49,055 bases of DNA from Polyangiaceae bacterium (GTDB lineage: Bacteria > Myxococcota_A > Polyangia > Polyangiales > Polyangiaceae), in the NCBI GenBank assembly GCA_013361525.1, contig JABFXY010000129.1:1-49055 (forward strand), written 5' to 3'. Numbering within the stretch: position 1 is the first letter of the stretch; each line of letters begins with the position of its first letter. Below are positions 41,814 through 49,055 of this stretch, piece by piece. A program made the position numbers and the translations under genes. The notes beneath the pieces are model-generated. The model worked only from the letters and a program-made list of their open reading frames with translations. It did no database searches and was not told the DNA's origin.

Positions 41814-43273
41814 GCGACGCGGCGTTCGACTTCGATCTCTTCGTCATCGGGGCTGGTTCGGGAGGGGTCCGCGCGAGCCGAATGGCCGCTGCCTACGGCG
41901 CGCGTGTGGGCGTCTGCGAATCGGCCGCGCTCGGCGGAACGTGCGTGAACGTCGGCTGCGTGCCCAAGAAGCTCATGGTCTACGGCGCGCACTTCCACGA
42001 CGAGTGGCGAGACGCGACCGGCTTTGGTTGGCGCGTCGATCCGCCGACCTTCGACTGGGCGACACTCATCGCGAACAAAGACCGCGAAATTGCGCGGCTG
42101 AACGGCATCTACGAGAGGCTCCTCGTCGATCGCGGTGTCCGCATCGTCCGAGGGCACGGCGTCATCGAAGGGCCGAACCGCGTCACCGTGACGAGCGAGG
42201 CTGGCGAGCGAACGACGTTCACCGCGAAGAACATCCTGATCGCAGTCGGCGGCAAGCCGTCGCGGCCGCAGATCCCCGGCGGCGAGCACGTGCTCGTTTC
42301 GGACGACGTCTTCCACCTCGCGGCGATGCCGCGGCGGATCTTGATCGTCGGCGGCGGATACATCGCGGTCGAGTTCGCCGGTGTGTTTGCGGGGTTCGGA
42401 TCGATCGTGACGCAGATCCATCGCGGTCCGTTGTTTCTGCGGGGCTTCGATCGCGACGTGCGCGTGCACCTCGAGCAAGAGATGCGAAAGCGCGGCATCG
42501 ATCTGCGCTTTCGGCGTTCGCTCGCGCGCGTCGAGGAGCTCGGCGGCGGCGTGCTGCAAGCGCATCTCGATGACGGCTCGACCATCGAGGTCGATGCGGT
42601 CCTCGCTGCGATCGGGCGCGAGCCTCGGACCTCCGGGCTCGGCCTCGAGACCGCGGGCATCGAGGCGGACAAGAAGGGGGCGATCCGCGTCAACCGGCGG
42701 TTCCGCACGTCGGTGCCTTCGATCTACGCGATCGGTGACGTCATCGATCGGATCCAGCTCACGCCCGTCGCGCTGTCGGAGGGCATGATTGTCGCGGGCA
42801 ATCTATTCGGCGGGCAGCGTGGGGCGGCCGACTACGACAACGTTCCTTCTGCCGTGTTTTCGTCGCCGCCCATCGGGTCCGTCGGCCTCACCGAGGAACA
42901 GGCGCGCGCGGAGGTCGGCGCGGTCGATTGCTACATGTCTACGTTCCGTTCGTTGAAGCTCACGATGACCGACCGTACGGAGCGGACGTTGATGAAGCTC
43001 GTCGTCGACCGTGCATCGCAGCGGGTGCTCGGCGTGCACATGGTCGGGGCCGACGCCGGCGAGATCGTTCAAGGCTTCGCGGTCGCGCTGAAATGCGGCG
43101 CGACGAAGGCGCAGTTCGACGCGACGATCGGCATCCACCCGACGTCGGCCGAAGAGTTCGTCACGATGCGTGAGCGTTGCCCCGAGCCAGACCACGATCT
43201 CCACGTCGCGCACGAAGAGGCCGTGCGCGACCGGCGCGTCGTTTATCACCGCTGGCAGGGTGACGACGATTGA
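41810..43273 (+). CDS. gor: glutathione-disulfide reductase
   Basis: This flavoprotein reduces GSSG with NADPH. From ATG 41810 it has 487 residues. The FAD loop is VIGAGSGGVRASRMAA, and the redox disulphide GGTCVNVGCVPKKLMVYGAHF is canonical. The NADPH loop is ILIVGGGYIAVEFAGVFAGFG, FAD contact YAIGDVIDRIQLTPVAL, and the C-terminal interface TIGIHPTSAEEFVTM with the catalytic His. Residues after GGGYIAVEF that favour NADPH in glutathione reductases (RG arginines; here FLRGFDRD) are present. It is the last gene of the glyQ operon, and convergent with pyrE. Confidence 0.93.
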   Translation: MSDAAFDFDLFVIGAGSGGVRASRMAAAYGARVGVCESAALGGTCVNVGCVPKKLMVYGAHFHDEWRDATGFGWRVDPPTFDWATLIANKDREIARLNGIYERLLVDRGVRIVRGHGVIEGPNRVTVTSEAGERTTFTAKNILIAVGGKPSRPQIPGGEHVLVSDDVFHLAAMPRRILIVGGGYIAVEFAGVFAGFGSIVTQIHRGPLFLRGFDRDVRVHLEQEMRKRGIDLRFRRSLARVEELGGGVLQAHLDDGSTIEVDAVLAAIGREPRTSGLGLETAGIEADKKGAIRVNRRFRTSVPSIYAIGDVIDRIQLTPVALSEGMIVAGNLFGGQRGAADYDNVPSAVFSSPPIGSVGLTEEQARAEVGAVDCYMSTFRSLKLTMTDRTERTLMKLVVDRASQRVLGVHMVGADAGEIVQGFAVALKCGATKAQFDATIGIHPTSAEEFVTMRERCPEPDHDLHVAHEEAVRDRRVVYHRWQGDDD

Positions 43274-43294
43274 GGCTCGTCGGCGAATCGTGAG

Positions 43295-43861
43295 CTACCC
43301 GCCGACGATGTCGCGCTTCGTCGCGATCGCGACGAACGTGAGCCCGGCTTGCTTCAGAGCTTCCGCGCCGCCTTCTTGGCGATCGACGATCGCGATGACG
43401 CCGAGCACGTCGGCACCGACGGCCTTCAGCTTGTCCACCGACTTCAGCGTCGAGCCACCGGTCGTGATGACGTCTTCGAGCACGACAACGGGTAGGCCGT
43501 CTCGAAGCGACTTGTCGTTTTCGACGAGGCGCTTCGAGCCGTGGTCTTTCGCTTCCTTCCGGACGTAGAGCGCCGCGAGCGGTTTGCCGCGCTCGAAGCT
43601 GAGGAACGAGACCGCGCTAGCGAGCGGGCAGCCGCCGAGCTCGACGCCTGCGACGGCTTCGCAGGACGGGAACGTCTGCTCGATCGCGTCGAACATCAAC
43701 GAGCCGACGAGCCCGTGGCCTTCGGCCGTCAGCACCGTCTGCTTGCAGTCGATGAAAAAGTCGCTCTCCTTGCCAGAGGCGAGCACGACACGTTTCTTCT
43801 CGTACGAGCGCGTTTGAAGAAGCTCGATGAGCCACGCGCGTTCGCGCTCGTTCCAGCGCAT
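43295..43861 (-). CDS. pyrE: orotate phosphoribosyltransferase
   Basis: PyrE makes OMP from orotate and PRPP in pyrimidine synthesis. The 188-residue protein starts at ATG 43861. The PRPP-binding motif is VVVLEDVITTGGSTLKSV. ALYVRKEAKDHGSKRLVE carries the flexible catalytic loop, and SGKESDFFIDCKQTVL is the usual N-terminal block. It is 4 bases downstream of the bactofilin gene on the same strand, so it is probably co-transcribed with the bactofilins. Confidence 0.95.
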   Translation of the reverse strand: MRWNERERAWLIELLQTRSYEKKRVVLASGKESDFFIDCKQTVLTAEGHGLVGSLMFDAIEQTFPSCEAVAGVELGGCPLASAVSFLSFERGKPLAALYVRKEAKDHGSKRLVENDKSLRDGLPVVVLEDVITTGGSTLKSVDKLKAVGADVLGVIAIVDRQEGGAEALKQAGLTFVAIATKRDIVGG

Positions 43862-43865
43862 CGTC

Positions 43866-44555
43866 CTACTTCCCGTTCTTGCGCTTCATCTGGCCGCGCG
43901 CGCCCTTGCGAAGCGCCGGCATGACCGGCGGCGGGGCCGCTTCACGGGCGGTTTCTCGCGAGCCGCGTCCGCGCGTCGGAGCAGGCGCGGGGGCCGCTTC
44001 AGGCTCTTCCGCGGCGGTTCGCTGGGTAATCGCGGGCGACGCGTACGCCGATCCACTCGATGAAGCACGTGCCGCGGGGACCTCTGCGCGTGCCGACCGA
44101 CCACGCGCCGGTGCCGGTGTCGGTGCCGGAGCCGCGACGGCCGCTGTGCGACCTGTCCGTGCCGGCGTGCGCTCGACGCGTCCACGCGTGAGGGCTTGGC
44201 TCACCGGTGAATCACCGGTCGCCACGTGACCACGAAGAAGCCCGCCGGGCCGAATGCCGATCGTCGGTGCCGAGAGATCGCCGACGACACGTGCGCCCTG
44301 CTCGAGGACGATGCTCGACGTGCCGCGCACGTTGCCGGAAACGGCGCCGCGGATGGCGACTCGACCCGCGCTGAGCGCGCCGTCTTCGATGCGCACGCGA
44401 GCCGAGTCTTCGAGCGTGAGCTCGCCGCTGACGTCGAGGACGCCTTCGACCCGACCTTCGACCTGCAGATCGCCGTCGCCGCGGATGGTTCCGCGGATCA
44501 CCGTGGCGCGACCGATGACGCTCGCACCGTTCGACGAGGAAGAGTGGCTCGCCAT
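43866..44555 (-). CDS. bactofilin with long disordered basic tail
   Basis: The 229-residue protein begins with the bactofilin core (residues about 10-115): SVIGRATVIRGTIRGDGDLQ, VEGRVEGVLDVSGELTLEDS and IRGAVSGNVRGTSSIVLEQG, a right-handed beta helix that polymerises into filaments. The remaining half is Ala/Pro/Arg-rich, ending PALRKGARGQMKRKNGK, similar in style to the long tails of Myxococcus BacP/BacN. It is third of three bactofilin genes in order of transcription. Tail positive charge suggests binding to DNA, acidic protein or membrane; this is inference. Confidence 0.9.
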   Translation of the reverse strand: MASHSSSSNGASVIGRATVIRGTIRGDGDLQVEGRVEGVLDVSGELTLEDSARVRIEDGALSAGRVAIRGAVSGNVRGTSSIVLEQGARVVGDLSAPTIGIRPGGLLRGHVATGDSPVSQALTRGRVERTPARTGRTAAVAAPAPTPAPARGRSARAEVPAARASSSGSAYASPAITQRTAAEEPEAAPAPAPTRGRGSRETAREAAPPPVMPALRKGARGQMKRKNGK

Positions 44556-44557
44556 CG

Positions 44558-44869
44558 TCAGCCTTCCATGTCGACGTTGCCCTTGAACACGGCACCGTCG
44601 GCGATCGTCAAGCGAGCGGCCTTCACGTCACCGACGAGGCGGCCACCGGCGAGGAGATCCACGCGCTCCGAGGCTGTCACGTTTCCGGTGAGCGTTCCGC
44701 CGACGGAGAGCGTGGACGCGCCGACGTCGGCTTCGACGACGGCTCCGGCTTCGATCGTCACGGGACCGTCGACGCTGAGCTTGCCGCGGACGGTGCCGGC
44801 GACGACCACCGCTTCGTCCGCCGTGATCTCGCCCTCGATGGTGATGTCCTGACCAATCACGGTTGCCAC
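44558..44869 (-). CDS. minimal bactofilin
   Basis: The 103-residue protein is essentially the bactofilin core alone: TVIGQDITIEGEITADEAVV, VAGTVRGKLSVDGPVTIEAG, VVEADVGASTLSVGGTLTGN. It starts at GTG 44869 with AAGGAG 8 nt upstream. Without tails it should make simple filaments or co-polymerise with its neighbours. Two bases separate its stop from the next bactofilin start. Confidence 0.9.
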   Translation of the reverse strand: MATVIGQDITIEGEITADEAVVVAGTVRGKLSVDGPVTIEAGAVVEADVGASTLSVGGTLTGNVTASERVDLLAGGRLVGDVKAARLTIADGAVFKGNVDMEG

Positions 44870-44939
44870 GGTCGCGATCTCCTTGAGAGCTGTCGCAGCT
44901 CTCCCTGGTCGCGCGATCCTTGCGCGCGAGTCATCTTCG

Positions 44940-45395
44940 TCATCGGCCGCGCGCGTTGCGCCGGCCTTCCGCCCCGACGCCGCGGGGTCCGACGCCGGCG
45001 GCGAGGCCGTCCGGCAGCTCGAAATCGGCCTCGATGCGGCCGGTGAAGGCCGCGCCTTCTTCGAGCGAAATCTCGGCGCCGTTCATGTTGCCCGACACGC
45101 GCGCGTTCGCGCGGATCGTCACGGTGCCTTCCGCTTGAACGTCACCGGTCAGCGCGCCGTCGATCACGACGGACTTCGCTGCGACGTTGCCGTTGATCGT
45201 CGCGCCCTCGCCCAGCTCGAGCGAGCCTCCGACGCTCACATCACCCTCGACCTCGCCGTCGATGCGAAGATCGCTCGCGCCGTTCAACCGGCCGCGCACA
45301 CGAATGCCTCGTCCGAGAACGTTCGAATCGCTGTTGCTGGATGCCGAGCGCGAACCCGCCTTCGTCGCGTACGTCGCGCTGTAGTCCCGGGCCAT
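44940..45395 (-). CDS. bactofilin
   Basis: The 151-residue protein from ATG 45395 (ribosome site GGAGGA 4 nt upstream; the frame to 45587 is not coding) has a Ser/Asn-rich leader of about 25 residues, then the core LGRGIRVRGRLNGASDLRID, GEVEGDVSVGGSLELGEGAT and VVIDGALTGDVQAEGTVTIR. The C-terminus is a short Gly/Arg tail. It is first of three tandem bactofilin genes, as in the bacNOP cluster of Myxococcus xanthus, where bactofilins scaffold ParABC and the chromosome. No parABC is visible here. Confidence 0.9.
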   Translation of the reverse strand: MARDYSATYATKAGSRSASSNSDSNVLGRGIRVRGRLNGASDLRIDGEVEGDVSVGGSLELGEGATINGNVAAKSVVIDGALTGDVQAEGTVTIRANARVSGNMNGAEISLEEGAAFTGRIEADFELPDGLAAGVGPRGVGAEGRRNARGR

Positions 45396-45475
45396 GCTTC
45401 CTCCGACCAAACTTGCGCGGACCGTACCCCAAACGGGGACGTGAGAGCAACGCCCGCGCGCGTCGATCGGAGGAA

Positions 45476-45507
45476 GACGGGACCCAACCCCCCCGGTTGG
45501 TCCCGTC
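45476..45507. terminator. hairpin upstream of the bactofilin operon
   Basis: GACGGGAC-CAACC (one bulged C) pairs with GGTTGGTCCCGTC around a C-rich loop. It probably blocks read-through from trxA into the bactofilins. Confidence 0.65.
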
Positions 45508-45544
45508 GAATCACCGCGCGATGGCGCCGCACGCGGTGAACTGC

Positions 45545-45603
45545 GCGCGCAATCCCTTGCGCGCGCGAGATAACTACAAGCGCGCAATCCCTTGCGCGCG
45601 CGA
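45545..45603 (-). repeat. duplicated hairpin after trxA
   Basis: A 24-bp unit (GCGCGCAATCCC then TTGCGCGCGCGA) occurs at 45545-45568 and 45580-45603, 35 bases apart. Each copy is itself a GCGCGC/GCGCGC stem with an AATCCCTT-type loop. They lie directly after the trxA stop and look like tandem terminators. Confidence 0.75.
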
Positions 45604-45608
45604 AGAAG

Positions 45609-45929
45609 TTACAGCCCGAGCAGCTGGACGAGCTTGTCGCGGTTCGTCAGGCCGACGTGCTGCGCGACCTTTTGACCGTTCTTGAAAACCATCACGGTCG
45701 GGACGCTGCGCACGCCGTACTTCGCTGCGGTGCCCGGCGAATCATCGATGTCGCACTTGCCGACGCGAACCTGGCCGGCGAAGTCGTCCGCGATCTTGTC
45801 CACGATCGGCGCGAGCGCCTTGCAGGGCCCGCACCACGTGGCGGTGAAGTCCACGAGCACGGGAACATCGCTCTTGAGGACGTCGCTCTCGAAGTTCACG
45901 TCGTTGAAGGCCTGTACGTTCTTGCCCAT
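45609..45929 (-). CDS. trxA: thioredoxin
   Basis: The protein is 106 residues from ATG 45929, or 110 from GTG 45941. The active site is VDFTATWCGPCKALAPIVDK, the conserved cis-Pro is in GVRSVPTVMVFKNG, and LVQLLGL closes the fold. Length and motifs match TrxA, the general disulphide reductant. ATG 45929 was chosen because AAGGAG lies 11 nt upstream and GTG 45941 would have no spacing. It is followed by duplicated hairpins. Confidence 0.94.
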   Translation of the reverse strand: MGKNVQAFNDVNFESDVLKSDVPVLVDFTATWCGPCKALAPIVDKIADDFAGQVRVGKCDIDDSPGTAAKYGVRSVPTVMVFKNGQKVAQHVGLTNRDKLVQLLGL

Positions 45930-46087
45930 CTCCTCACTCACTCCTTCTAGCGTCCTCGACGAACCTTCGGCCGGGATGGCTAGGCGTCCCGGCAGGGGGT
46001 AAAGGTAAGCGCCGCGTGACCAAGCGGCAAGAGGACCCCACAGGGCGTTTTCGAGCGTCCCATGGCGCGGTCACGCGCGCGGAAAAA

Positions 46088-46816
46088 ATGGCTCGTGAAC
46101 GGCTCGTGGTGATCACGCCGACGTTCAACGAACGAGACAATCTTGCCGCATTCATCGACGGTATTGGTCGAGCAATACCCGATGCGCACGTCCTCGTCGT
46201 GGACGACGCGTCTCCCGACGGGACCGGTGAGGCTGCGGACGAGATCGCGCGCGTCAACCCCCGCGTTCATTGTTTGCACCGCCCGGCGAAGCTCGGGCTC
46301 GGCACCGCCTATGTCGAAGGTTTTCTGTGGGCGCTCGAGCGCGATTTCGATCTCGTCGCGGAGATGGACGCCGATCTCTCGCACGATCCGCGTGATCTAC
46401 CGCGCCTCGTGGAGGCCATCCGCGGCGGGGCGTCGGTTGCGCTCGGCTCACGCAACATCCCTGGCGGCGGTGTCCTCGGCTGGGGTCTCGGACGCCACCT
46501 GCTTTCGAAGGGCGGCTCTTGGTATGCGCGCGCGATCCTCGGCGCGCCCGTCCACGACATGACGACGGGGTTCAAGGTGTACCGTCGCGATGCGCTGCGC
46601 GCGATCGACCCGGCGACACTGCGCTCGAACGGCTACGCCTTCCAGATCGAGACCACCTACCGAGCGCTGATCGCCGGCCTCCCCGTCGTCGAGGTGCCGA
46701 TCGTTTTTCTCGACCGCCGGGTCGGTCAGTCGAAGATGAGCCGCCGAATCTTCATGGAGGCCGTCGTCGAGGTGTGGCGGCTCAGGCTGGGCAGTTTCGC
46801 GCGAAATGCCGGGTGA
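46088..46816 (+). CDS. family 2 glycosyltransferase, dolichol-phosphate mannose synthase-like
   Basis: The 242-residue protein from ATG 46088 has LVVITPTFNERDNLAAFIDG, VLVVDDASPDGTGEAADEIA, LGLGTAYVEGFLWALERDFD and EMDADLSHDPRDLPRL (DAD metal site), then TTGFKVYRRDALRAI and QIETTYRALIAGLPVVEVPI with VFLDRRVGQSKM. These match DPM1/polyprenol-monophosphomannose synthase exactly in order. There is no C-terminal membrane region, as in the short yeast/human-type DPM1. It transfers a sugar, probably mannose, to polyprenyl phosphate at the inner membrane. Acceptor glycans are unknown. Confidence 0.92.
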   Translation: MARERLVVITPTFNERDNLAAFIDGIGRAIPDAHVLVVDDASPDGTGEAADEIARVNPRVHCLHRPAKLGLGTAYVEGFLWALERDFDLVAEMDADLSHDPRDLPRLVEAIRGGASVALGSRNIPGGGVLGWGLGRHLLSKGGSWYARAILGAPVHDMTTGFKVYRRDALRAIDPATLRSNGYAFQIETTYRALIAGLPVVEVPIVFLDRRVGQSKMSRRIFMEAVVEVWRLRLGSFARNAG

Positions 46817-46959
46817 GCAGCGCAGTGGGACCGGTCATCGCTCGCACGGAAACCTCACCCCTGAGGCATTGACCCATCAGCCAGGGTGCGTCTCTGGCGG
46901 CCGCTCTGATAGCCTACGACGTAACCCCTCCTCGGCCTGCGGAGCAAGCCTCGGGGTCC

Positions 46960-46971
46960 GGCCCGCGGGCC
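46960..46971. other. 12-bp palindrome before the kinase gene
   Basis: GGCCCGCGGGCC is a perfect palindrome 18 bases before the kinase start, in a short GC-rich leader. It may be an operator or part of a leader hairpin. Confidence 0.4.
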
Positions 46972-46989
46972 CCTACACGACAGCGCCCC

Positions 46990-48939
46990 GTGACGTCCCA
47001 AGGTACCCAGCGCATTCGAGATTCCCTCATCGGTACGACCCTCCTCGGCGAGGGCGGGACGAAGTTCCATCTGCGCGCGCTGCTCGGGGAAGGCGGCCAA
47101 GGTTGGGTCTTCAAGGCGAACTACGACGACCCGGACGGCTTCTGGATCGTCGTGAAGATCCTTCGACCCGAGGGGTTGAACCGCGAGACGCTCGAGCGCT
47201 TCGAGAAGGAAACGCGCGTCCTCCAGATGCTCGGCGGCGTGGCCGCGCCGAACCCGAACATCGTCCGCTTCTACGATCACGGCCTCCACAAGATGGACCT
47301 GTACGGCGCCTCGCTCGTCGTGCCGTTCATTGCGCTCGAGTACGTCGACGGTCCCACGCTCGCGACCGTCCTCGATTCCGCGCACGGAAACGGTCTGCCA
47401 CTCGCTCGGACCTTGCGCGTGATGAAACAGGTCGCGCGCGCTCTGCATACCGTTCACGAGCACCGCATCGTGCATCGCGATCTCAAGCCCTCGAACATCA
47501 TGCTCGCGACGCAGCACGGTCAGGAGGTCGCGAAGGTTACCGACTTCGGCCTCGTGAAGGCGCCCGGGCTCTCCGCGAAGAACACCGCGACGATCGCCGG
47601 CGCGACCCTCGGCTACGCGCCGCCCGAGCAATACGAGATGGGCAACAGCCGCGTGACCGCGCAGACCGACATCTTCTCCTTCGCGGCGATTCTGTTCGAG
47701 ACGCTCACGGGTCAGGTCGCGTTTCCGCATCGGCCGGGCGACAGCCCGCTCCGCACGGTTGCCCGCATGTTGAGCGGCGACCGACCGCAGCTCGGCCAAC
47801 ATCTGTCGACGCTCGGCCCCGAGCTTCGAGCACGTCCCGATGCCATCGCGAGCCTCGATCGCGAGATTGCGCGCGCGACCGCGGCCGATCCGAGCGCGCG
47901 ACAAGCGACGCTGCTCGATCTCTGGAACGCCATCGAGCCCGTCTTGCGCAGTGTCACGGCATCGGCCTCGGACATGGAGGACGTCGTCGCGACCATTCCG
48001 CAGCCGCAGCGCTTCAGCGCGCCCGACCACGCGACGACCACGAACCCCGACGCCACCGAAGGTTTCCGCGTCTCGGTGCGAGCGATCCCGCGCGAGCGCC
48101 TGCGCTCCGCCGTCTACGCACCCGAAGAGCAAGCCATCTACGCCGTCGGGATGAACGGCATTTACAGAAGCCAGCTCGGCTCGTGGAGCCGCGTGCCCTT
48201 GCCGCAGGCCATCGACGTTCGGCGTGTGCGTGGGGTTGCCTTGCGGCGCGGCGAGGTCGTCGTCTTTGGCGAAGCCGGCCTCGCCGCCGTCGTCGCCAAC
48301 GGTGCAGCGCGCGCGTTGCCGGGCACCGACGGTGACTTCAACTGGCTGTGCGCGTTCACCGACGACGGAGACTGCGTCCTCGCCGGAGAGCGGCGCGGTA
48401 AACCCGTCGGCATCGTCGCGGAGGTCGGCGCGCAGTCCGGGCACGTCCACACCGTCGCAGGCTCCACACGTTTTCACGGCGTCACCCGCCTCGCTTCGGG
48501 GTCGTTGCTCGCCTGTGGTCTACACGGCGACCTCGCGCAGCTCACCCCCGCGGGCAGCCAACAAGTCGCCTGGGGCCGAACGGGGCATCTCTTTGCTGTC
48601 GCGCGCGCCAACAATGGAGGCGCGTTTGCCGTCGGCAGCGGCGGTCACGCGCTCGCGCTCTCGCTTCGCACCGCGATTGGTCCCGATGTCAGACCCGACC
48701 TCGTCGCGAACCTCGAAGCAGTACAAACCACCCGCGATCTTCTCTCCGTAAAGCTCGGCCCCGACGGCACCCCGTGGGCGGTCGGCCACAGCGCTCGCTT
48801 GCTGCGACGAAAGGCCGCCGTTTGGACGCGTGTGCCACTCGAGGGCACGACGGCGAATCTGATTGCCGTCTATCCGACGGAGCGGACCCTCAGTGTCGTC
48901 GCCGAGGACGGAACGGTTCTCGAGTCCAAGATTGATTGA
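46990..48939 (+). CDS. Ser/Thr protein kinase with C-terminal propeller-like domain
   Basis: The 649-residue protein starts with GTG 46990. The kinase domain (about 30-310) has LLGEGGQGWVFKA, VVKILRP, HRDLKPSN, VTDFGLVK and GYAPPEQYEM; all catalytic residues are present. The linker to about 355 is Thr/Ala-rich. The C-terminal 290 residues are beta-rich repeats each with a GxxG or AVG turn: LRSAVYAPEEQAIYAVGMNG, VRGVALRRGEVVVFGEAGLA, FTDDGDCVLAGERRGKPVGI, LASGSLLACGLHGDLAQLTP and LGPDGTPWAVGHSARLLRRK. They resemble a small beta-propeller (YCF48/BNR style). There is no membrane segment, so both halves are cytoplasmic, the propeller probably acting as a scaffold or sensor. It is not in an operon with the upstream glycosyltransferase. 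Confidence 0.92.
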   Translation: MTSQGTQRIRDSLIGTTLLGEGGTKFHLRALLGEGGQGWVFKANYDDPDGFWIVVKILRPEGLNRETLERFEKETRVLQMLGGVAAPNPNIVRFYDHGLHKMDLYGASLVVPFIALEYVDGPTLATVLDSAHGNGLPLARTLRVMKQVARALHTVHEHRIVHRDLKPSNIMLATQHGQEVAKVTDFGLVKAPGLSAKNTATIAGATLGYAPPEQYEMGNSRVTAQTDIFSFAAILFETLTGQVAFPHRPGDSPLRTVARMLSGDRPQLGQHLSTLGPELRARPDAIASLDREIARATAADPSARQATLLDLWNAIEPVLRSVTASASDMEDVVATIPQPQRFSAPDHATTTNPDATEGFRVSVRAIPRERLRSAVYAPEEQAIYAVGMNGIYRSQLGSWSRVPLPQAIDVRRVRGVALRRGEVVVFGEAGLAAVVANGAARALPGTDGDFNWLCAFTDDGDCVLAGERRGKPVGIVAEVGAQSGHVHTVAGSTRFHGVTRLASGSLLACGLHGDLAQLTPAGSQQVAWGRTGHLFAVARANNGGAFAVGSGGHALALSLRTAIGPDVRPDLVANLEAVQTTRDLLSVKLGPDGTPWAVGHSARLLRRKAAVWTRVPLEGTTANLIAVYPTERTLSVVAEDGTVLESKID

Positions 48940-48989
48940 GGGGTAGGGCGTTGGGGCGATCCGGTGCTCGCGTCGCGCGCGGCCGGGCT

Positions 48990-49054
48990 GGGGGGCGAAT
49001 GATGCGCGGCGTTCGCGGCCCCGGGGGCGGCTCGCCGCGGGGGGGGGCGAATGA
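48990..49054. repeat. GC-rich direct repeat at the window end
   Basis: GGGGGGCGAATGA occurs at 48990-49002 and again at 49042-49054, with GC-rich sequence between. It lies after the kinase gene. The window ends in the second copy, so its true extent is unknown. Confidence 0.55.
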
Positions 49055-49055
49055 A

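Noticed and set aside
41173..43300. glyS downstream of glyQ
   Set aside because: The downstream frames are B3/4 and glutathione reductase; nothing resembling GlyS is present.
46855..48477. 540-codon minus-strand frame opposite the second kinase
   Set aside because: Shadow of the kinase gene; no motif.
1..49055. tRNA, rRNA, CRISPR arrays, IS elements and prophage genes
   Set aside because: No cloverleaf, spaced repeats, transposase or integrase text was seen; a small tRNA could still be missed by eye.

Overview
The window is high-GC bacterial chromosome. Its protein repertoire points to a myxobacterium (Myxococcota, probably Polyangia): several eukaryote-like Ser/Thr kinases, a very large kinase/NTPase/TPR/GAF/sigma-54 activator, three tandem bactofilins, a CYP51-ferredoxin fusion, and many lipoproteins with Gly/Ser/Thr-rich linkers. 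This placement is inferred from gene content; no rRNA or other phylogenetic marker was compared.

Layout. 1-3.8 kb: 3' part of an RHS polymorphic toxin ending in a TNT-type (NAD+ glycohydrolase) domain, followed by a translationally coupled 69-residue Cys-rich candidate immunity protein. 3.9-7.06 kb: a small membrane protein, a 14-bp tandem repeat, dnaA on the minus strand, and about 1 kb of non-coding DNA with DnaA boxes that is a good candidate for oriC. 7.06-10.8 kb: an outer-membrane beta-barrel-like protein, miaE with a coupled gene of unknown function, and a Phd/PIN-type toxin-antitoxin pair whose PIN domain lacks several usual catalytic residues. 11-15.8 kb: a partial F1Fo ATP synthase operon (b', b, delta, alpha, gamma) with an unusual secreted-type, Pro/Gln- and His-rich N-terminus on b and a roughly 40-residue insertion in alpha. 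15.8-18.9 kb: YciO-type Sua5 protein, GMC oxidoreductase and nitrilase-superfamily hydrolase.

18.9-23 kb: a class A penicillin-binding protein coupled by a 4-nt overlap to a membrane-anchored Ser/Thr kinase. 23.1-24.9 kb: PgeF-type laccase-domain protein, then a divergent pair of a GHKL ATPase-like and a STAS-like protein that resembles a partner-switching module. 24.9-27.7 kb: TerB/DUF697 protein and two lipoproteins, one with two Kazal-like domains. 27.8-32.6 kb: a 1594-residue kinase/sigma-54 activator preceded by a cluster of TGTCTCA repeats. 32.6-35 kb: TetR regulator and CYP51-ferredoxin (sterol 14-alpha-demethylase type). 35-36.2 kb: a lower-GC leucine-rich-repeat gene, probably acquired.

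36.2-38.8 kb: thaumatin-like lipoprotein and cystathionine beta-synthase. 38.9-43.3 kb: sorbosone/glucose dehydrogenase-type lipoprotein, then glyQ, a free-standing B3/4 (tRNA-editing-like) protein and glutathione reductase, the last three joined by 4-nt overlaps. 43.3-46 kb (minus): thioredoxin, three bactofilins and pyrE. 46-48.9 kb: a dolichol-phosphate-mannose-synthase-like glycosyltransferase and another Ser/Thr kinase with a propeller-like C-terminal half. No tRNA, rRNA, CRISPR array, insertion sequence or prophage was recognised.
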